DNA of 64,000 nucleotides, from assembly GCA_018262095.1 (NCBI GenBank), contig JAGTRW010000033.1, forward strand, positions 1 through 64,000, read 5' to 3'. This stretch comes from Pseudomonadota bacterium. Lineage in GTDB: Bacteria > Pseudomonadota > Gammaproteobacteria > Burkholderiales > Rhodocyclaceae. Positions within the stretch are counted from its first letter, which is position 1. The number at the start of each line of letters is the position of its first letter. Positions 16,037 to 25,507 of this stretch are shown here, one piece after another. The notes beneath the pieces were generated by a model. The model saw only the letters and a list, made by a program, of their open reading frames with translations. It searched no databases and was not told where the DNA came from. The translations under genes and the position numbers were made by a program.

Positions 16037-18619
16037 ATGGAAGTCTCCCGCATCCGAGCATTGCGCGGCCCCAATCTGTGGAGCCGGCATACCGCCATCG
16101 AGGCGATCATCACCTGCAGCGAAAGCGAGCGCACGATAGGCACCATCCCCGGTTTCGAAGCGCGCTTGCGCGAACGCTTCCCGGAAATCGCGCTGCTCCA
16201 GCCGACGGTCAGCCATGACGTGGTATCGATGGCGCACGCGCTTGAATACGCGGCGCTCGGACTGCAGGCGCAGGCCGGCTGCCCGGTGACTTTCAGCCGC
16301 ACCGCGCAGACCCTCGAAGCGGGCGTCTACCAGGTGATCGTCGAATACAGCGAGGAAGAAGTTGGCCGACTGGCCTTCGAACTCGCGCAGCAGCTCTGCC
16401 AGGCCGCCGTCGACGATTCGCCGTTCGATATCGCCGGCGCGCTCGCTCGCTTACGCGAACTCGACGAAGACGTTCGCCTCGGGCCGTCGACCGGCTCTAT
16501 CGTTTACGCCGCGCTGGCGCGCAAGATCCCCTACCGTCGCCTCACCCAAGGCAGCATGGTGCAGTTCGGCTGGGGCAGCAAGCAGCGCCGCATCCAGGCC
16601 GCCGAAACCGACCGCACCAGCGCCGTCGCCGAAGCGATCGCGCAGGACAAGGAATTGACCAAGAAGCTGCTGCAGGCCGCCGGCGTTCCGGTGCCGACCG
16701 GGCGACCGGTCGAAGATGCGCAAGACGCCTGGAAAGCCGCCGGCGAGATCGGTGGCGCGGTCGTCGTCAAACCGCAGGACGGCAATCAGGGCAAGGGCGT
16801 TGCGGTCAATCTGACGACGCGCGAGCAGATCGAAGCCGCCTACGAAGTCGCCCACAAGGTCAGCGACGAGGTGCTGGTCGAACGCTATCTTCCGGGTCAG
16901 GACTATCGCTTGCTGGTGATCGGCGACAAGCTCGTCGCCGCCGCGCGCCGCGAACCGCCGCTGGTGATCGGCAACGGCGAGCAGACCGTTCGCCAGCTGG
17001 TCGATCAGGTCAACAGCGACCCGCGGCGCGGTGTCGGCCACGCCACCTCGCTGACGCGAATCCGTTTCGACGACATCGCGCTCGCCCGCCTGGCCGAAGA
17101 CGGACTGACCGCCGACTCGGTCCCGCCCAAGGGAATGCGTGTGATCCTGCGCAACAACGCCAACCTGTCGACCGGCGGAACGGCGACCGACGTCACCGAC
17201 GACGTCCATCCCGATTTCGCGGCGCGCGCGATCGCCGCCGCGCAGATGGTCGGCCTCGACATCGCCGGCGTCGACATCGTCTGCAACAACGTGTTGCGCC
17301 CGCTCGAGGAACAGGGCGGCGGCATCGTCGAACTCAACGCCGCGCCAGGCTTGCGCATGCACCTGCAGCCGTCGTACGGCAAGGGCCGCGCGGTCGGCGA
17401 AGCGATCATCGCCAATATGTTCGCGCCCGGCGACGACGCGCGCATCCCGCTCGTCGCGGTCGCCGGAACCAACGGCAAGACCACCACCGTTCGCCTGATC
17501 GCCAGCATTCTCGCCAACAATGGCCTGCGCGTCGGGATGACCACCACCGACGGCGTTTATGTCGAGAACAAGCGCATCGACACCGGCGACTGCAGCGGTC
17601 CGAAGAGCGCCCGCAACGTGCTGTTCCACCCCGACGTCGACGCCGCGGTGCTCGAAACGGCGCGCGGCGGCGTACTGCGCGAAGGCCTCGGTTTCGACCG
17701 CTGCGACGTCGCGGTGGTGACCAATATCGGCAAGGGCGATCACCTGGGCCTTTCTTACATCAGCACCGTCGAGGACCTCTCGGTAGTCAAGCGCGTGATC
17801 GTGCAGAACGTCAAGCCCGAGACCGGCGTCGCCGTACTCAACGCCGCCGATCCGATGGTCGCGCGAATGGCCGATTCGTGCCCCGGCCAGGTCACTTTCT
17901 TTGCCTGCGACCGCAACCATCCGGTGATGGCGATGCACCGCGCGCGCGGCAAACGAATCATCTACCTCGACAATGATGCGATCGTCGCCTCCGAAGGCGA
18001 GTTCAGCGAGCGCATCGCGGTCAAGGACATCCCGGTCACTGCCGGCGGCGCGATCGGCTTCCAGGTCGAAAACGCGATGGCCGCCATCGGTACCGGCTGG
18101 GCGCTCGGCCTGCCCTGGGAAGTCATCCGCCAAGGCCTGGCCGGCTTCATCAACGACGCCGAATCGGCGCCGGGTCGCTTCAACCGCTTCGACTATCGCG
18201 GCGCGACGCTGATCGCCGACTACGGTCACAACCCCGACGCCATCGCGGCGCTGGTCAGAGCCATCGACAACCTGCCCGCCGTGCCGGGAAGCCGCCGCTC
18301 GGTGGTGATCAGCGGCGCTGGCGACCGGCGCGACGAGGACATCCGCCAGCAGACCGAGATCCTCGGCGACGCCTTCGACACGGTGCTGCTCTATCAGGAT
18401 CAGTGCCAACGCGGTCGCGCCGACGGCGAGGTGCTGGCGCTGCTGCAACAGGGCCTCAAGAACGCCAAGCGCACCAAGCAGATCAAGGAAATCCACGGCG
18501 AATTCCTGGCCATCGACAGCGCGCTCGAAGGCCTCAAACCGGGCGACCTGTGCCTGATCCTGATCGACCAGGTCGAAGAAGCGCTGGCGCACATCGCCAA
18601 GCGCGTCGCCGAAGCCTGA
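16037..18619 (+). CDS. cphA: Cyanophycin synthetase
   Basis: 860 residues, the usual full length. It has an N-terminal domain, an ATP-grasp domain (VVVKPQDGNQGKGVAV, GGGIVELNAAPGLRMHL) that adds aspartate to the backbone, a Mur-ligase-like domain (AGTNGKTTTVRL, ETARGGVLREGLGFDRCDVAVVTN read in parts, FNRFDYRG, ADYGHNPDAI) and its C-terminal lobe, which adds arginine to the aspartate side chain. It makes the nitrogen and carbon reserve polymer multi-L-arginyl-poly-L-aspartate in the cytoplasm. It lies 26 bp after cphA', so the two are surely co-transcribed. No cyanophycinase gene is in the window. Confidence 0.97.
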   Translation: MEVSRIRALRGPNLWSRHTAIEAIITCSESERTIGTIPGFEARLRERFPEIALLQPTVSHDVVSMAHALEYAALGLQAQAGCPVTFSRTAQTLEAGVYQVIVEYSEEEVGRLAFELAQQLCQAAVDDSPFDIAGALARLRELDEDVRLGPSTGSIVYAALARKIPYRRLTQGSMVQFGWGSKQRRIQAAETDRTSAVAEAIAQDKELTKKLLQAAGVPVPTGRPVEDAQDAWKAAGEIGGAVVVKPQDGNQGKGVAVNLTTREQIEAAYEVAHKVSDEVLVERYLPGQDYRLLVIGDKLVAAARREPPLVIGNGEQTVRQLVDQVNSDPRRGVGHATSLTRIRFDDIALARLAEDGLTADSVPPKGMRVILRNNANLSTGGTATDVTDDVHPDFAARAIAAAQMVGLDIAGVDIVCNNVLRPLEEQGGGIVELNAAPGLRMHLQPSYGKGRAVGEAIIANMFAPGDDARIPLVAVAGTNGKTTTVRLIASILANNGLRVGMTTTDGVYVENKRIDTGDCSGPKSARNVLFHPDVDAAVLETARGGVLREGLGFDRCDVAVVTNIGKGDHLGLSYISTVEDLSVVKRVIVQNVKPETGVAVLNAADPMVARMADSCPGQVTFFACDRNHPVMAMHRARGKRIIYLDNDAIVASEGEFSERIAVKDIPVTAGGAIGFQVENAMAAIGTGWALGLPWEVIRQGLAGFINDAESAPGRFNRFDYRGATLIADYGHNPDAIAALVRAIDNLPAVPGSRRSVVISGAGDRRDEDIRQQTEILGDAFDTVLLYQDQCQRGRADGEVLALLQQGLKNAKRTKQIKEIHGEFLAIDSALEGLKPGDLCLILIDQVEEALAHIAKRVAEA

Positions 18620-18645
18620 ACCGCTAAACCTAAAATCTGCAGTTC

Positions 18646-18751
18646 TAACCACAACGACACAACGAAGAACCCTGGCTTTTGCTGTTCTTGAGGTCCATCT
18701 CATGAGTAATACACGAGCACCTCGCAAGTAATTGTTTTTTCGTTGTGTTTA
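18646..18751. repeat. Interspersed inverted-terminus intergenic element, copy B
   Basis: The left end TAACCACAACG (18646-18656) is followed by ACACAACGAAGAAC; the right end is CGTTGTGTTTA (18741-18751), differing from the perfect inverse at one position. It is the shortest copy (106 bp), lies between the convergent cphA and racemase genes, and is preceded by a T-run (18734-18740) before the right end. It could act as a bidirectional terminator-like hairpin. Confidence 0.65.
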
Positions 18752-18765
18752 ACTGAATTTTCAGG

Positions 18766-20226
18766 CTAAACAGCCGTCCGCTGGCACAGGCTGACGCACT
18801 TCCTGGCCAGGATTTCGGTCGGATCGAGAATTGCGACGACCTTGCCGGCGACCGCGAAGGCGTCGTTCTGCGCGATCAACAGCGGTAGCTCGGTACAGCC
18901 GAGAATGATCACTTCGGCACCGCGTTCAACCAGAGAGGCGAGCGCGTGCAGCAGGTCGTCGACGCAGGGCCCCGCGGTAAAACCGGCCTTGACGCCCTGC
19001 TCGCCATAGATCGCGTCCATCACCAGCGCCTGGTTCTGGGGGTCGGGGACCAGCAGCGTCAATCCCACCTTGGCGACCACGTCGTGGTAAACGCCGCTCT
19101 TGACCGTCCCGTCGGTCGCCAGCAGGCCGATCAGCGTCGGCTCGGGAAACGTTTTCTTGATGTGCTCGACCGTCTCGAACAGCATGTTGACCACCGGTAT
19201 CGACAGATGCGGCGCGATGCGCTCGATGAAGGCGTGCGCGGTATTGCACGGAATCGCGATGAGGTCGGCGTCGTCGGCTTCGAGCTTTTTGCACGTCGAA
19301 TAGAGCGCGATCGTCGGATCGGCGCCGTCGCCGATCAGATACTCGGTCCGGTCGGGGATCTGCGGGTTCTGCTCGACGACCAGCTTGACGTGCTCCTGGT
19401 CGCGCAGCGCGTGCGTGTTGCGAACGATTTTGCTCATGAAATCGACCGTCGCCGCCGGGCCGACGCCGCCGACGACGCCGATCTTGAACGGCCGCGGCGC
19501 AGCGCTGGCGTGCTGCGCGACGGCATAGCGCGCATAGACCTGATTGGCGTCGAAAATCGGCAGGCCGCGTTCGGCGAGCGCTTCGACGACCAGCGCGATC
19601 TCGGCAAACCCTGGAACGATCAGCTCAGCGCCCTGCGCGGAGAGATCGCTGCAGGCCTTGGCCAACAAGTCGACCGAAGCGCCTTGCAGGTAACCGGCCT
19701 TGATCCCTTCGGCGCCGTAGATCGCCGCCATCAGACAAGCGCGCTGAACGTCGTCGCGCGGATAAACGAGTTCCCAGCGGTCGGCGGCAAAGTAACGCTC
19801 GAACAGGCGCTGACCGCGGACATAGTCCGAAGTCAGCACGCCCAGTTTGCGCACCGCCGGATGGCGACGCCTGATGTATTCCACCAGCGCCTCCATGAAA
19901 TTGACGATGGGCACGCGGACTTCGGCCTGCAGTTCGTCGAGAAAGACATGACTGATGAAGCACGGCAGAATGATCGCATCGACCTGGCGCGATTCGAAGC
20001 TGCGGATCAAGTCATAAACGTAGAGCTGGCGGCCGCTCTGGCTCGCCGACCGAGCGCCCGGCGAATCGCCTTCGCGAAAGGGATGCTGTTCGAAGATGAA
20101 CTCCGGCTGCTGCGCGCCGGAGGTCGCGGCGACCGCGCGAACGAGCTTGAAGAAGACGTCGGCGGCACTCAAGGTACCGAGACCGCCGACGATGCCGTAG
20201 CAGTATCTGCTGCGCTTTTCGGTCAT
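18766..20226 (-). CDS. Tandem-fused aspartate/glutamate racemase family protein
   Basis: 486 residues made of two Asp/Glu racemase domains in a row (about 8-240 and 247-482). Each begins with a matching strand-loop (YGIVGGLGTLSAAD and IGVVGGVGPAATVDF). The second domain keeps both catalytic cysteines, C327 in IPCNTAH and C444 in LGCTELP. The first keeps only C89 in LPCFISH; the second Cys position is Phe207 (VPGFAEI). The N-terminal half is therefore probably not a racemase and may be structural or regulatory. It lies 20 bp after aspA on the same strand and next to cphA, which points to aspartate as substrate. Confidence 0.85.
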   Translation of the reverse strand: MTEKRSRYCYGIVGGLGTLSAADVFFKLVRAVAATSGAQQPEFIFEQHPFREGDSPGARSASQSGRQLYVYDLIRSFESRQVDAIILPCFISHVFLDELQAEVRVPIVNFMEALVEYIRRRHPAVRKLGVLTSDYVRGQRLFERYFAADRWELVYPRDDVQRACLMAAIYGAEGIKAGYLQGASVDLLAKACSDLSAQGAELIVPGFAEIALVVEALAERGLPIFDANQVYARYAVAQHASAAPRPFKIGVVGGVGPAATVDFMSKIVRNTHALRDQEHVKLVVEQNPQIPDRTEYLIGDGADPTIALYSTCKKLEADDADLIAIPCNTAHAFIERIAPHLSIPVVNMLFETVEHIKKTFPEPTLIGLLATDGTVKSGVYHDVVAKVGLTLLVPDPQNQALVMDAIYGEQGVKAGFTAGPCVDDLLHALASLVERGAEVIILGCTELPLLIAQNDAFAVAGKVVAILDPTEILARKCVSLCQRTAV

Positions 20227-20246
20227 CGCCGGTTCCGCCGCCGTCG

Positions 20247-21686
<1,440 letters not shown>

Positions 21687-21751
21687 GCTTTTCTCCATGA
21701 CGGGTTGCGGTGTAATGATGCTAGCGCCGTTGCGAAGATTCTGGTCACGTC

Positions 21752-21766
21752 ATGCAAAAATCGCAT
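21752..21766. promoter_or_regulatory. LysR-type T-N11-A box between aspA and the LysR gene
   Basis: ATGC-AAAAATC-GCAT at 21752-21766 is a perfect 4-bp inverted repeat in the T-N11-A format of LysR binding sites. It lies 51 bp before the LysR start and 66 bp before the aspA start, the expected place for shared control of a divergent pair. Confidence 0.5.
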
Positions 21767-21816
21767 AACCTGTCGTCAAAACCCGAATAGCAGCGAAGCC
21801 AGAGCGGAGACAAAAC

Positions 21817-22728
21817 ATGCAAATAAAATGGCTCGAGGACTTTCTCAGCCTCAGCGACGCGCGCGCCTTCTCGCGCGCGGCCGAGCGCCGCAACCTCTCG
21901 CAGCCGGCCTTGAGCCGCCACATCCAGGCGCTCGAAGACTGGCTGGGCGTCGAACTGGTCGATCGCCGGCAGCAAGGCGTGCAGTTGACGGCGGCCGGCC
22001 GGATCTTCCGCGGCTTCGCCGCCGACCTGCTGCGCCAGACCTACGACATGCGCACGGTAATCCGCGGGCAGGCGCCCAGCGGCAACGACATGGTCCGTTT
22101 TTCCGTCGCCCACACCTTGTCGCTGACCTATTTTCCGCACTGGCTCAAGATCCTCAAGCAGAAGCTTGGCAACGTCGTCGCGCACGTCAGCGCGGTCAAC
22201 GTCCAGGAGGCCGCTGGCGCGCTGATCGAGGGGGCGACCGACCTGCTGATCATCTACCACCATCCGCAGTTGCCGGTCTTGCTCGACGCGCATCGCTTTC
22301 CGCACCTGATGCTGTCGACCGACCGGATGCTGCCGTTTTCAGCGCCGCGCGACGATGGTCGCCCGCGCTATACGCTGCCGGGCAGCGGCTCGTCGCCAGT
22401 CCCTTTGCTCGCCTATTCGTCGGGAACCTATCTCGCGCACGTCGTCGAAATGATCCTGCTCGGTGCCGCCGAACGCTGCTGCTTCGAGCACTCGTTCGAC
22501 ACGCACATGGCCGAGGCCTTGAAAGAAATGATCATCGAGGGGCACGGTCTGGGCTGGCTGCCGGAGAGTTGCGTCGGGCGCGAAATGGCCGACGGTCTAC
22601 TGGTCACGGCCGGGCCTGCGCGCTGGACCTGCCCGCTTGAAGTGCGCCTTTATCGCTGCGCCGACAGCAGCAACCCGATGGTCGAGAAAATATGGGCCTT
22701 CCTGCTCGCCGGATCAGCCACTGCCTGA
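21817..22728 (+). CDS. LysR family transcriptional regulator
   Basis: 303 residues: an N-terminal winged helix-turn-helix (WLEDFLSLSDARAFSRAAERRNLSQPALSRHI region, about residues 5-65) and a periplasmic-binding-protein-like effector domain (about 92-298). It is divergent from aspA with a T-N11-A box in between, so it is the likely regulator of aspA and the downstream racemase. The ligand is unknown; a C4-dicarboxylate or aspartate would be a reasonable guess. It is convergent with the next gene, with only 6 bp between stops. Confidence 0.92.
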   Translation: MQIKWLEDFLSLSDARAFSRAAERRNLSQPALSRHIQALEDWLGVELVDRRQQGVQLTAAGRIFRGFAADLLRQTYDMRTVIRGQAPSGNDMVRFSVAHTLSLTYFPHWLKILKQKLGNVVAHVSAVNVQEAAGALIEGATDLLIIYHHPQLPVLLDAHRFPHLMLSTDRMLPFSAPRDDGRPRYTLPGSGSSPVPLLAYSSGTYLAHVVEMILLGAAERCCFEHSFDTHMAEALKEMIIEGHGLGWLPESCVGREMADGLLVTAGPARWTCPLEVRLYRCADSSNPMVEKIWAFLLAGSATA

Positions 22729-22734
22729 ACCGTC

Positions 22735-23673
22735 TTAGCGCGCGCCGCCCGGTTTGAAGCGCGTCAGCGGCAACAGCAGATCGTGGGCGTAGCCGATCAG
22801 ATTCAGGCGCTGCCGAAGTTCGGCGAGCTTCGCCTGAACCTCGTCGCGCGCCTTGCCGTCGATCATGCAGAACAGGTTGTACGGCCAGTCGGGCAGACGG
22901 CGTTGGCGCAGATAGCACAGCGTGATTCCCGGCTCGCGCGAAAGCAATGCGCCGACCCGGCCAAGCTCGTCATCCGGCACGTCATGCACCAGCATGGCAC
23001 CATCGCCCTGCGGGTGATCGCGCACGACGATGCCGAAGCGCTTGATGATGCCCTGCGCGCACCAGCGGCCGATTCGCTCGAGGACCTCGCCCTCGTCGCA
23101 ACCGACGCGGCTGGCGAGGATCGCGAAAGGCCGGATGAAGAGCGGCAAGCCCTCCTGCAAGGCCATCACCAGGCGCCGCTCGATTTCGTCAAGCATCGTC
23201 GGCGGCACAAAAGCTGCGCTCGCCGGGCCGACCGGGTACTCCCGCAGGAGCGGCAGCGGCAACAGCGGATAGCCGGCGGCCTGGGCGATGGCGCCAAGCG
23301 CCGCCTGCAGTCGCCCTTCCGAACCGGCGGTGACGACGAACCACAGGTTGTAGTGGTGCTCGCGTTCATGGTGGTGATTGACTTCGGGGAAGCGATTGAC
23401 CGCGTCGGCGACGACGGCGAGTTTCTCCGCCGGAACGGCCATCGCCACCAGCGTGCTGGCGCCGATCCGCTTGGGCGCAAAAACGGCGCCGACGCGGGCG
23501 ATCTTTCCCTCGCGGCGCAGCTGTTCGAGCATGCGCAGCACGGCACCTTCGGCAACGCCGAGCCGGGCGGCGAGCTCGGCAAAAGGCGCCGGGCAGAGCG
23601 GAAAATTGCGCTGAAAATCGTTGAGCAGGTGAACATCGAGCGAACGACCCGCGGTGTTTTCGAGCAAGGACAT
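22735..23673 (-). CDS. Two-domain Lrp/AsnC-like protein, siroheme decarboxylase family (AhbA/B, NirDL-like)
   Basis: About 312 residues with two Lrp/AsnC-like halves, each a winged-helix-like segment plus an alpha-beta fold (first about 10-130, second about 170-300). Segments such as LNDFQRNFPLC, VGAVFAPKRIG, EREHHYNLWFVV, and RRLPDWPYNLFCMI match proteins that decarboxylate siroheme (NirD/L/G/H for heme d1, AhbA/B for the alternative heme route). In those enzymes the fold is used for catalysis rather than DNA binding. ATG 23673 is chosen; the longer frame to 23859 has no family similarity. No other nir or ahb gene is nearby, so whether it serves heme d1 synthesis is unproven. Confidence 0.75.
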   Translation of the reverse strand: MSLLENTAGRSLDVHLLNDFQRNFPLCPAPFAELAARLGVAEGAVLRMLEQLRREGKIARVGAVFAPKRIGASTLVAMAVPAEKLAVVADAVNRFPEVNHHHEREHHYNLWFVVTAGSEGRLQAALGAIAQAAGYPLLPLPLLREYPVGPASAAFVPPTMLDEIERRLVMALQEGLPLFIRPFAILASRVGCDEGEVLERIGRWCAQGIIKRFGIVVRDHPQGDGAMLVHDVPDDELGRVGALLSREPGITLCYLRQRRLPDWPYNLFCMIDGKARDEVQAKLAELRQRLNLIGYAHDLLLPLTRFKPGGAR

Positions 23674-23751
23674 CAGAACCCCATACGTGCGAAGCAAAAG
23701 ACGCGAAAATTCCGAAACGGAAAAGCTCGCGCCGTCCATTATGCGAATACT

Positions 23752-23765
23752 TTGGATTAGGTCAA
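23752..23765. promoter_or_regulatory. Weak FNR/Dnr-like box
   Basis: TTGGATTAGGTCAA keeps the outer TTG and CAA of the FNR consensus but has three mismatches in the inner positions. It lies between the siroheme-decarboxylase-like gene and the divergent SCO gene. Anaerobic or nitrogen-oxide control would make sense for both, but the match is marginal. Confidence 0.25.
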
Positions 23766-23842
23766 ATAAATTCCGGATAGTTGCCGGACAATGCAAAAGT
23801 AGATCTTTCGGTGGATAATCGCCAAAGCCTCGGAGCAACACG

Positions 23843-23899
23843 ATGACCAAACCACTCAACTGGCCGCTCGCCGGTCACTGCCAGAAGCATCGCCGGTGA
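23843..23899 (+). CDS. Possible 18-residue leader ORF coupled to the SCO gene
   Basis: ATG at 23843 follows GGAG at 8-nt spacing and opens an 18-codon frame whose TGA (23897-23899) overlaps the GTG start of the SCO gene. The predicted peptide is basic with one Cys and two His (short segment GHCQKHRR). It could be a translationally coupling leader, or chance. There is no homology evidence. Confidence 0.3.
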   Translation: MTKPLNWPLAGHCQKHRR

Positions 23900-24519
23900 A
23901 CCGCCGCGCACTCTGGATCCTGCTCTGCGTCGGGCTGGCGGCGCTGCTCGCCTGGCTCAGTTTCGCCTGGCAGCCGCCGACTGGCGTCGCTACGCTGCAC
24001 AATTCAGCGCAGCGCAGCGAAACGCCCACTGGCGGCGACTTTACGCTTTACAGCGCGGACGGCCCGGTGGCCTTGGCGGACTATCGCGGCAAGGTGGTAC
24101 TGCTCTATTTTGGCTATACCTTCTGCCCCGACGTCTGCCCGACGTCGCTGTCGGTGATCGCTCAGGCGCTGTCGATGCTCACCGCGGGCGAGCTCGAAAG
24201 AGTCAGCAGCTTCCTGATCTCAGTCGACCCCGAGCGCGACACGATGGCCGTGCTCAAGGCCTATGCGCCCTTCTTCCACCCCAACATCGTCGGCATCAGC
24301 GGCAGCGCCTATCAGGTCGCCCAGGTCGCGCGGCAATACGGGGCGCGCTACATGAAGCAAAAACCGGACAGCGATGGCCGCTATGCGGTCGATCACTCGT
24401 CGTACACTTACGTCATCGGCGCCGATGGAAAGCTCGCCGCCAGCCTGCCCTACGCTTCGCCGCCGCAGCACATCGTCGATGCCATCCGCGCGCAGCTTGG
24501 CGCCGCGCCGGCCAACTGA
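23896..24519 (+). CDS. SCO1/SenC family copper chaperone
   Basis: 207 residues with an N-terminal membrane anchor (about residues 5-24) and a thioredoxin-like domain facing the periplasm. The copper-binding CPDVCP motif and the distal His in VDHSSYTYV are all present. SCO proteins deliver copper to the CuA site of cytochrome oxidases or nitrous-oxide reductase, or act as thiol-disulfide partners. The start is GTG 23896. It lies 32 bp upstream of a PCuAC chaperone gene, a common pairing for CuA assembly. Confidence 0.93.
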   Translation: MNRRALWILLCVGLAALLAWLSFAWQPPTGVATLHNSAQRSETPTGGDFTLYSADGPVALADYRGKVVLLYFGYTFCPDVCPTSLSVIAQALSMLTAGELERVSSFLISVDPERDTMAVLKAYAPFFHPNIVGISGSAYQVAQVARQYGARYMKQKPDSDGRYAVDHSSYTYVIGADGKLAASLPYASPPQHIVDAIRAQLGAAPAN

Positions 24520-24551
24520 TTCTTGCCCCGCAACCGCACAAAGGAAATTTC

Positions 24552-25037
24552 ATGAAGCACTCAACGATACGCCGCGCGCTGCTGCTCGCCGCCGCATTTC
24601 CGCTGCTCTCGTTCGCCGCCGACGGCGCGCTGCGCATCGATGATCCCTACGTCCGCCTGGTGCCGCCCAACGCCCCGGCGAGCGCCGCGTTCATGGTCAT
24701 CAGCAACAGCGGCAGTACAGAGCGCCAGCTGCTCAAGGCGCAAAGCCCGGCCGCCAAGTCCGTCGAGCTGCACACCCACATTAATGACCACGGCGTCATG
24801 AAAATGCGTCAAGTGGATCGCATCGCGATCAAGGCCAATGGCCAGACCGAGCTCAAGCCGGGTAGTTACCACATCATGCTGATCGACCTGGCGCAGGCGC
24901 TCAACGAAGGCGATTCGGTGCCGCTCACGCTGTCCTTCGATGACGGCAGCACCCAGCAGATCAGCGCGCCGGTGCGCAGAATTCAGGCTGCCGGGGCGCC
25001 CGCCCCGGCCATGGATCACGGCGCGATGAAGCACTAA
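24552..25037 (+). CDS. Periplasmic copper chaperone PCu(A)C family protein
   Basis: 161 residues with a signal peptide ending near SFA and a cupredoxin-like domain. The copper ligands appear as His-x-His and a Met in ELHTHINDHGVMKM and a later SYHIM segment, matching the H(M)x10Mx21HxM pattern of PCuAC in approximate spacing. A His/Met-rich tail (MDHGAMKH) may bind further copper. It passes Cu(I) to CuA centres in cooperation with SCO, encoded immediately upstream. Confidence 0.92.
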   Translation: MKHSTIRRALLLAAAFPLLSFAADGALRIDDPYVRLVPPNAPASAAFMVISNSGSTERQLLKAQSPAAKSVELHTHINDHGVMKMRQVDRIAIKANGQTELKPGSYHIMLIDLAQALNEGDSVPLTLSFDDGSTQQISAPVRRIQAAGAPAPAMDHGAMKH

Positions 25038-25076
25038 ACCGGCCGCCACAAAAACACGCGAAACGCGAGTAGCGCG

Positions 25077-25403
25077 ATGGATCACTCGTCGCCCCGGCCG
25101 ATTCCCAACCGCGCGCAAACGCTCGACGTGCTACGGCTGATGGGGAACTATCGGCCGCTGCTGATGCTGCCCGGCGACGACGACGGCTATGGCGCGCGCT
25201 GGCTGCTCGACGGCGGCGAGGTACCGCCGGGAATCGCCAAATACCTGATCGACGGCGGCTTTGTCGCGCCCACCGGGACGACCGGTTTCGGCGCCCGCGA
25301 GCTGACGCTCACCGAGTCGGGCCGCCGCTTGCGCGACAACGGCTTGCGCTGGTGGGCCGGCCTCGGCCTGCTGCAGCGCTGGTGGGTGATCGTCCGGGGC
25401 TGA
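25077..25403 (+). CDS. Small hypothetical protein with winged-helix-like C-terminal part
   Basis: 108 residues; not recognised. It is soluble with a central acidic GDDDGYGARWLLDGGEVPPG-like stretch (quoted from the middle) and a C-terminal ELTLTESGRRLRDNGLRWW segment that resembles the recognition region of small winged-helix proteins. It follows the copper chaperones by 39 bp and precedes hcp. It may belong to the SCO-PCuAC transcript; hcp has its own promoter in the gap after it. Confidence 0.6.
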   Translation: MDHSSPRPIPNRAQTLDVLRLMGNYRPLLMLPGDDDGYGARWLLDGGEVPPGIAKYLIDGGFVAPTGTTGFGARELTLTESGRRLRDNGLRWWAGLGLLQRWWVIVRG

Positions 25404-25424
25404 CGCGCAGCGCCGGCGACGCTT

Positions 25425-25466
25425 TTGACCTCGATCAAATACTGTCGGCAAGGGGCTCGCTATAGT
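25425..25466 (+). promoter_or_regulatory. Class II FNR-type promoter of hcp-hcr
   Basis: TTGACCTCGATCAA at 25425-25438 matches the FNR consensus TTGAT-N4-ATCAA at 9 of 10 positions. TATAGT at 25461-25466 is a good -10 box. A start site about 7 nt further (near 25473) puts the FNR box centre at -41.5, the exact class II activator position. The hcp start codon follows about 35 nt later. Direct anaerobic activation is strongly suggested. Confidence 0.75.
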
Positions 25467-25507
25467 TCGCCGCGCTGCGAACCCCCAACCCTTTCAGGAC
25501 GCCTCCC

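Noticed and set aside
16451-18727. 758-codon minus-strand open frame opposite cphA
   Set aside because: Antisense shadow of cyanophycin synthetase with no recognisable domain.
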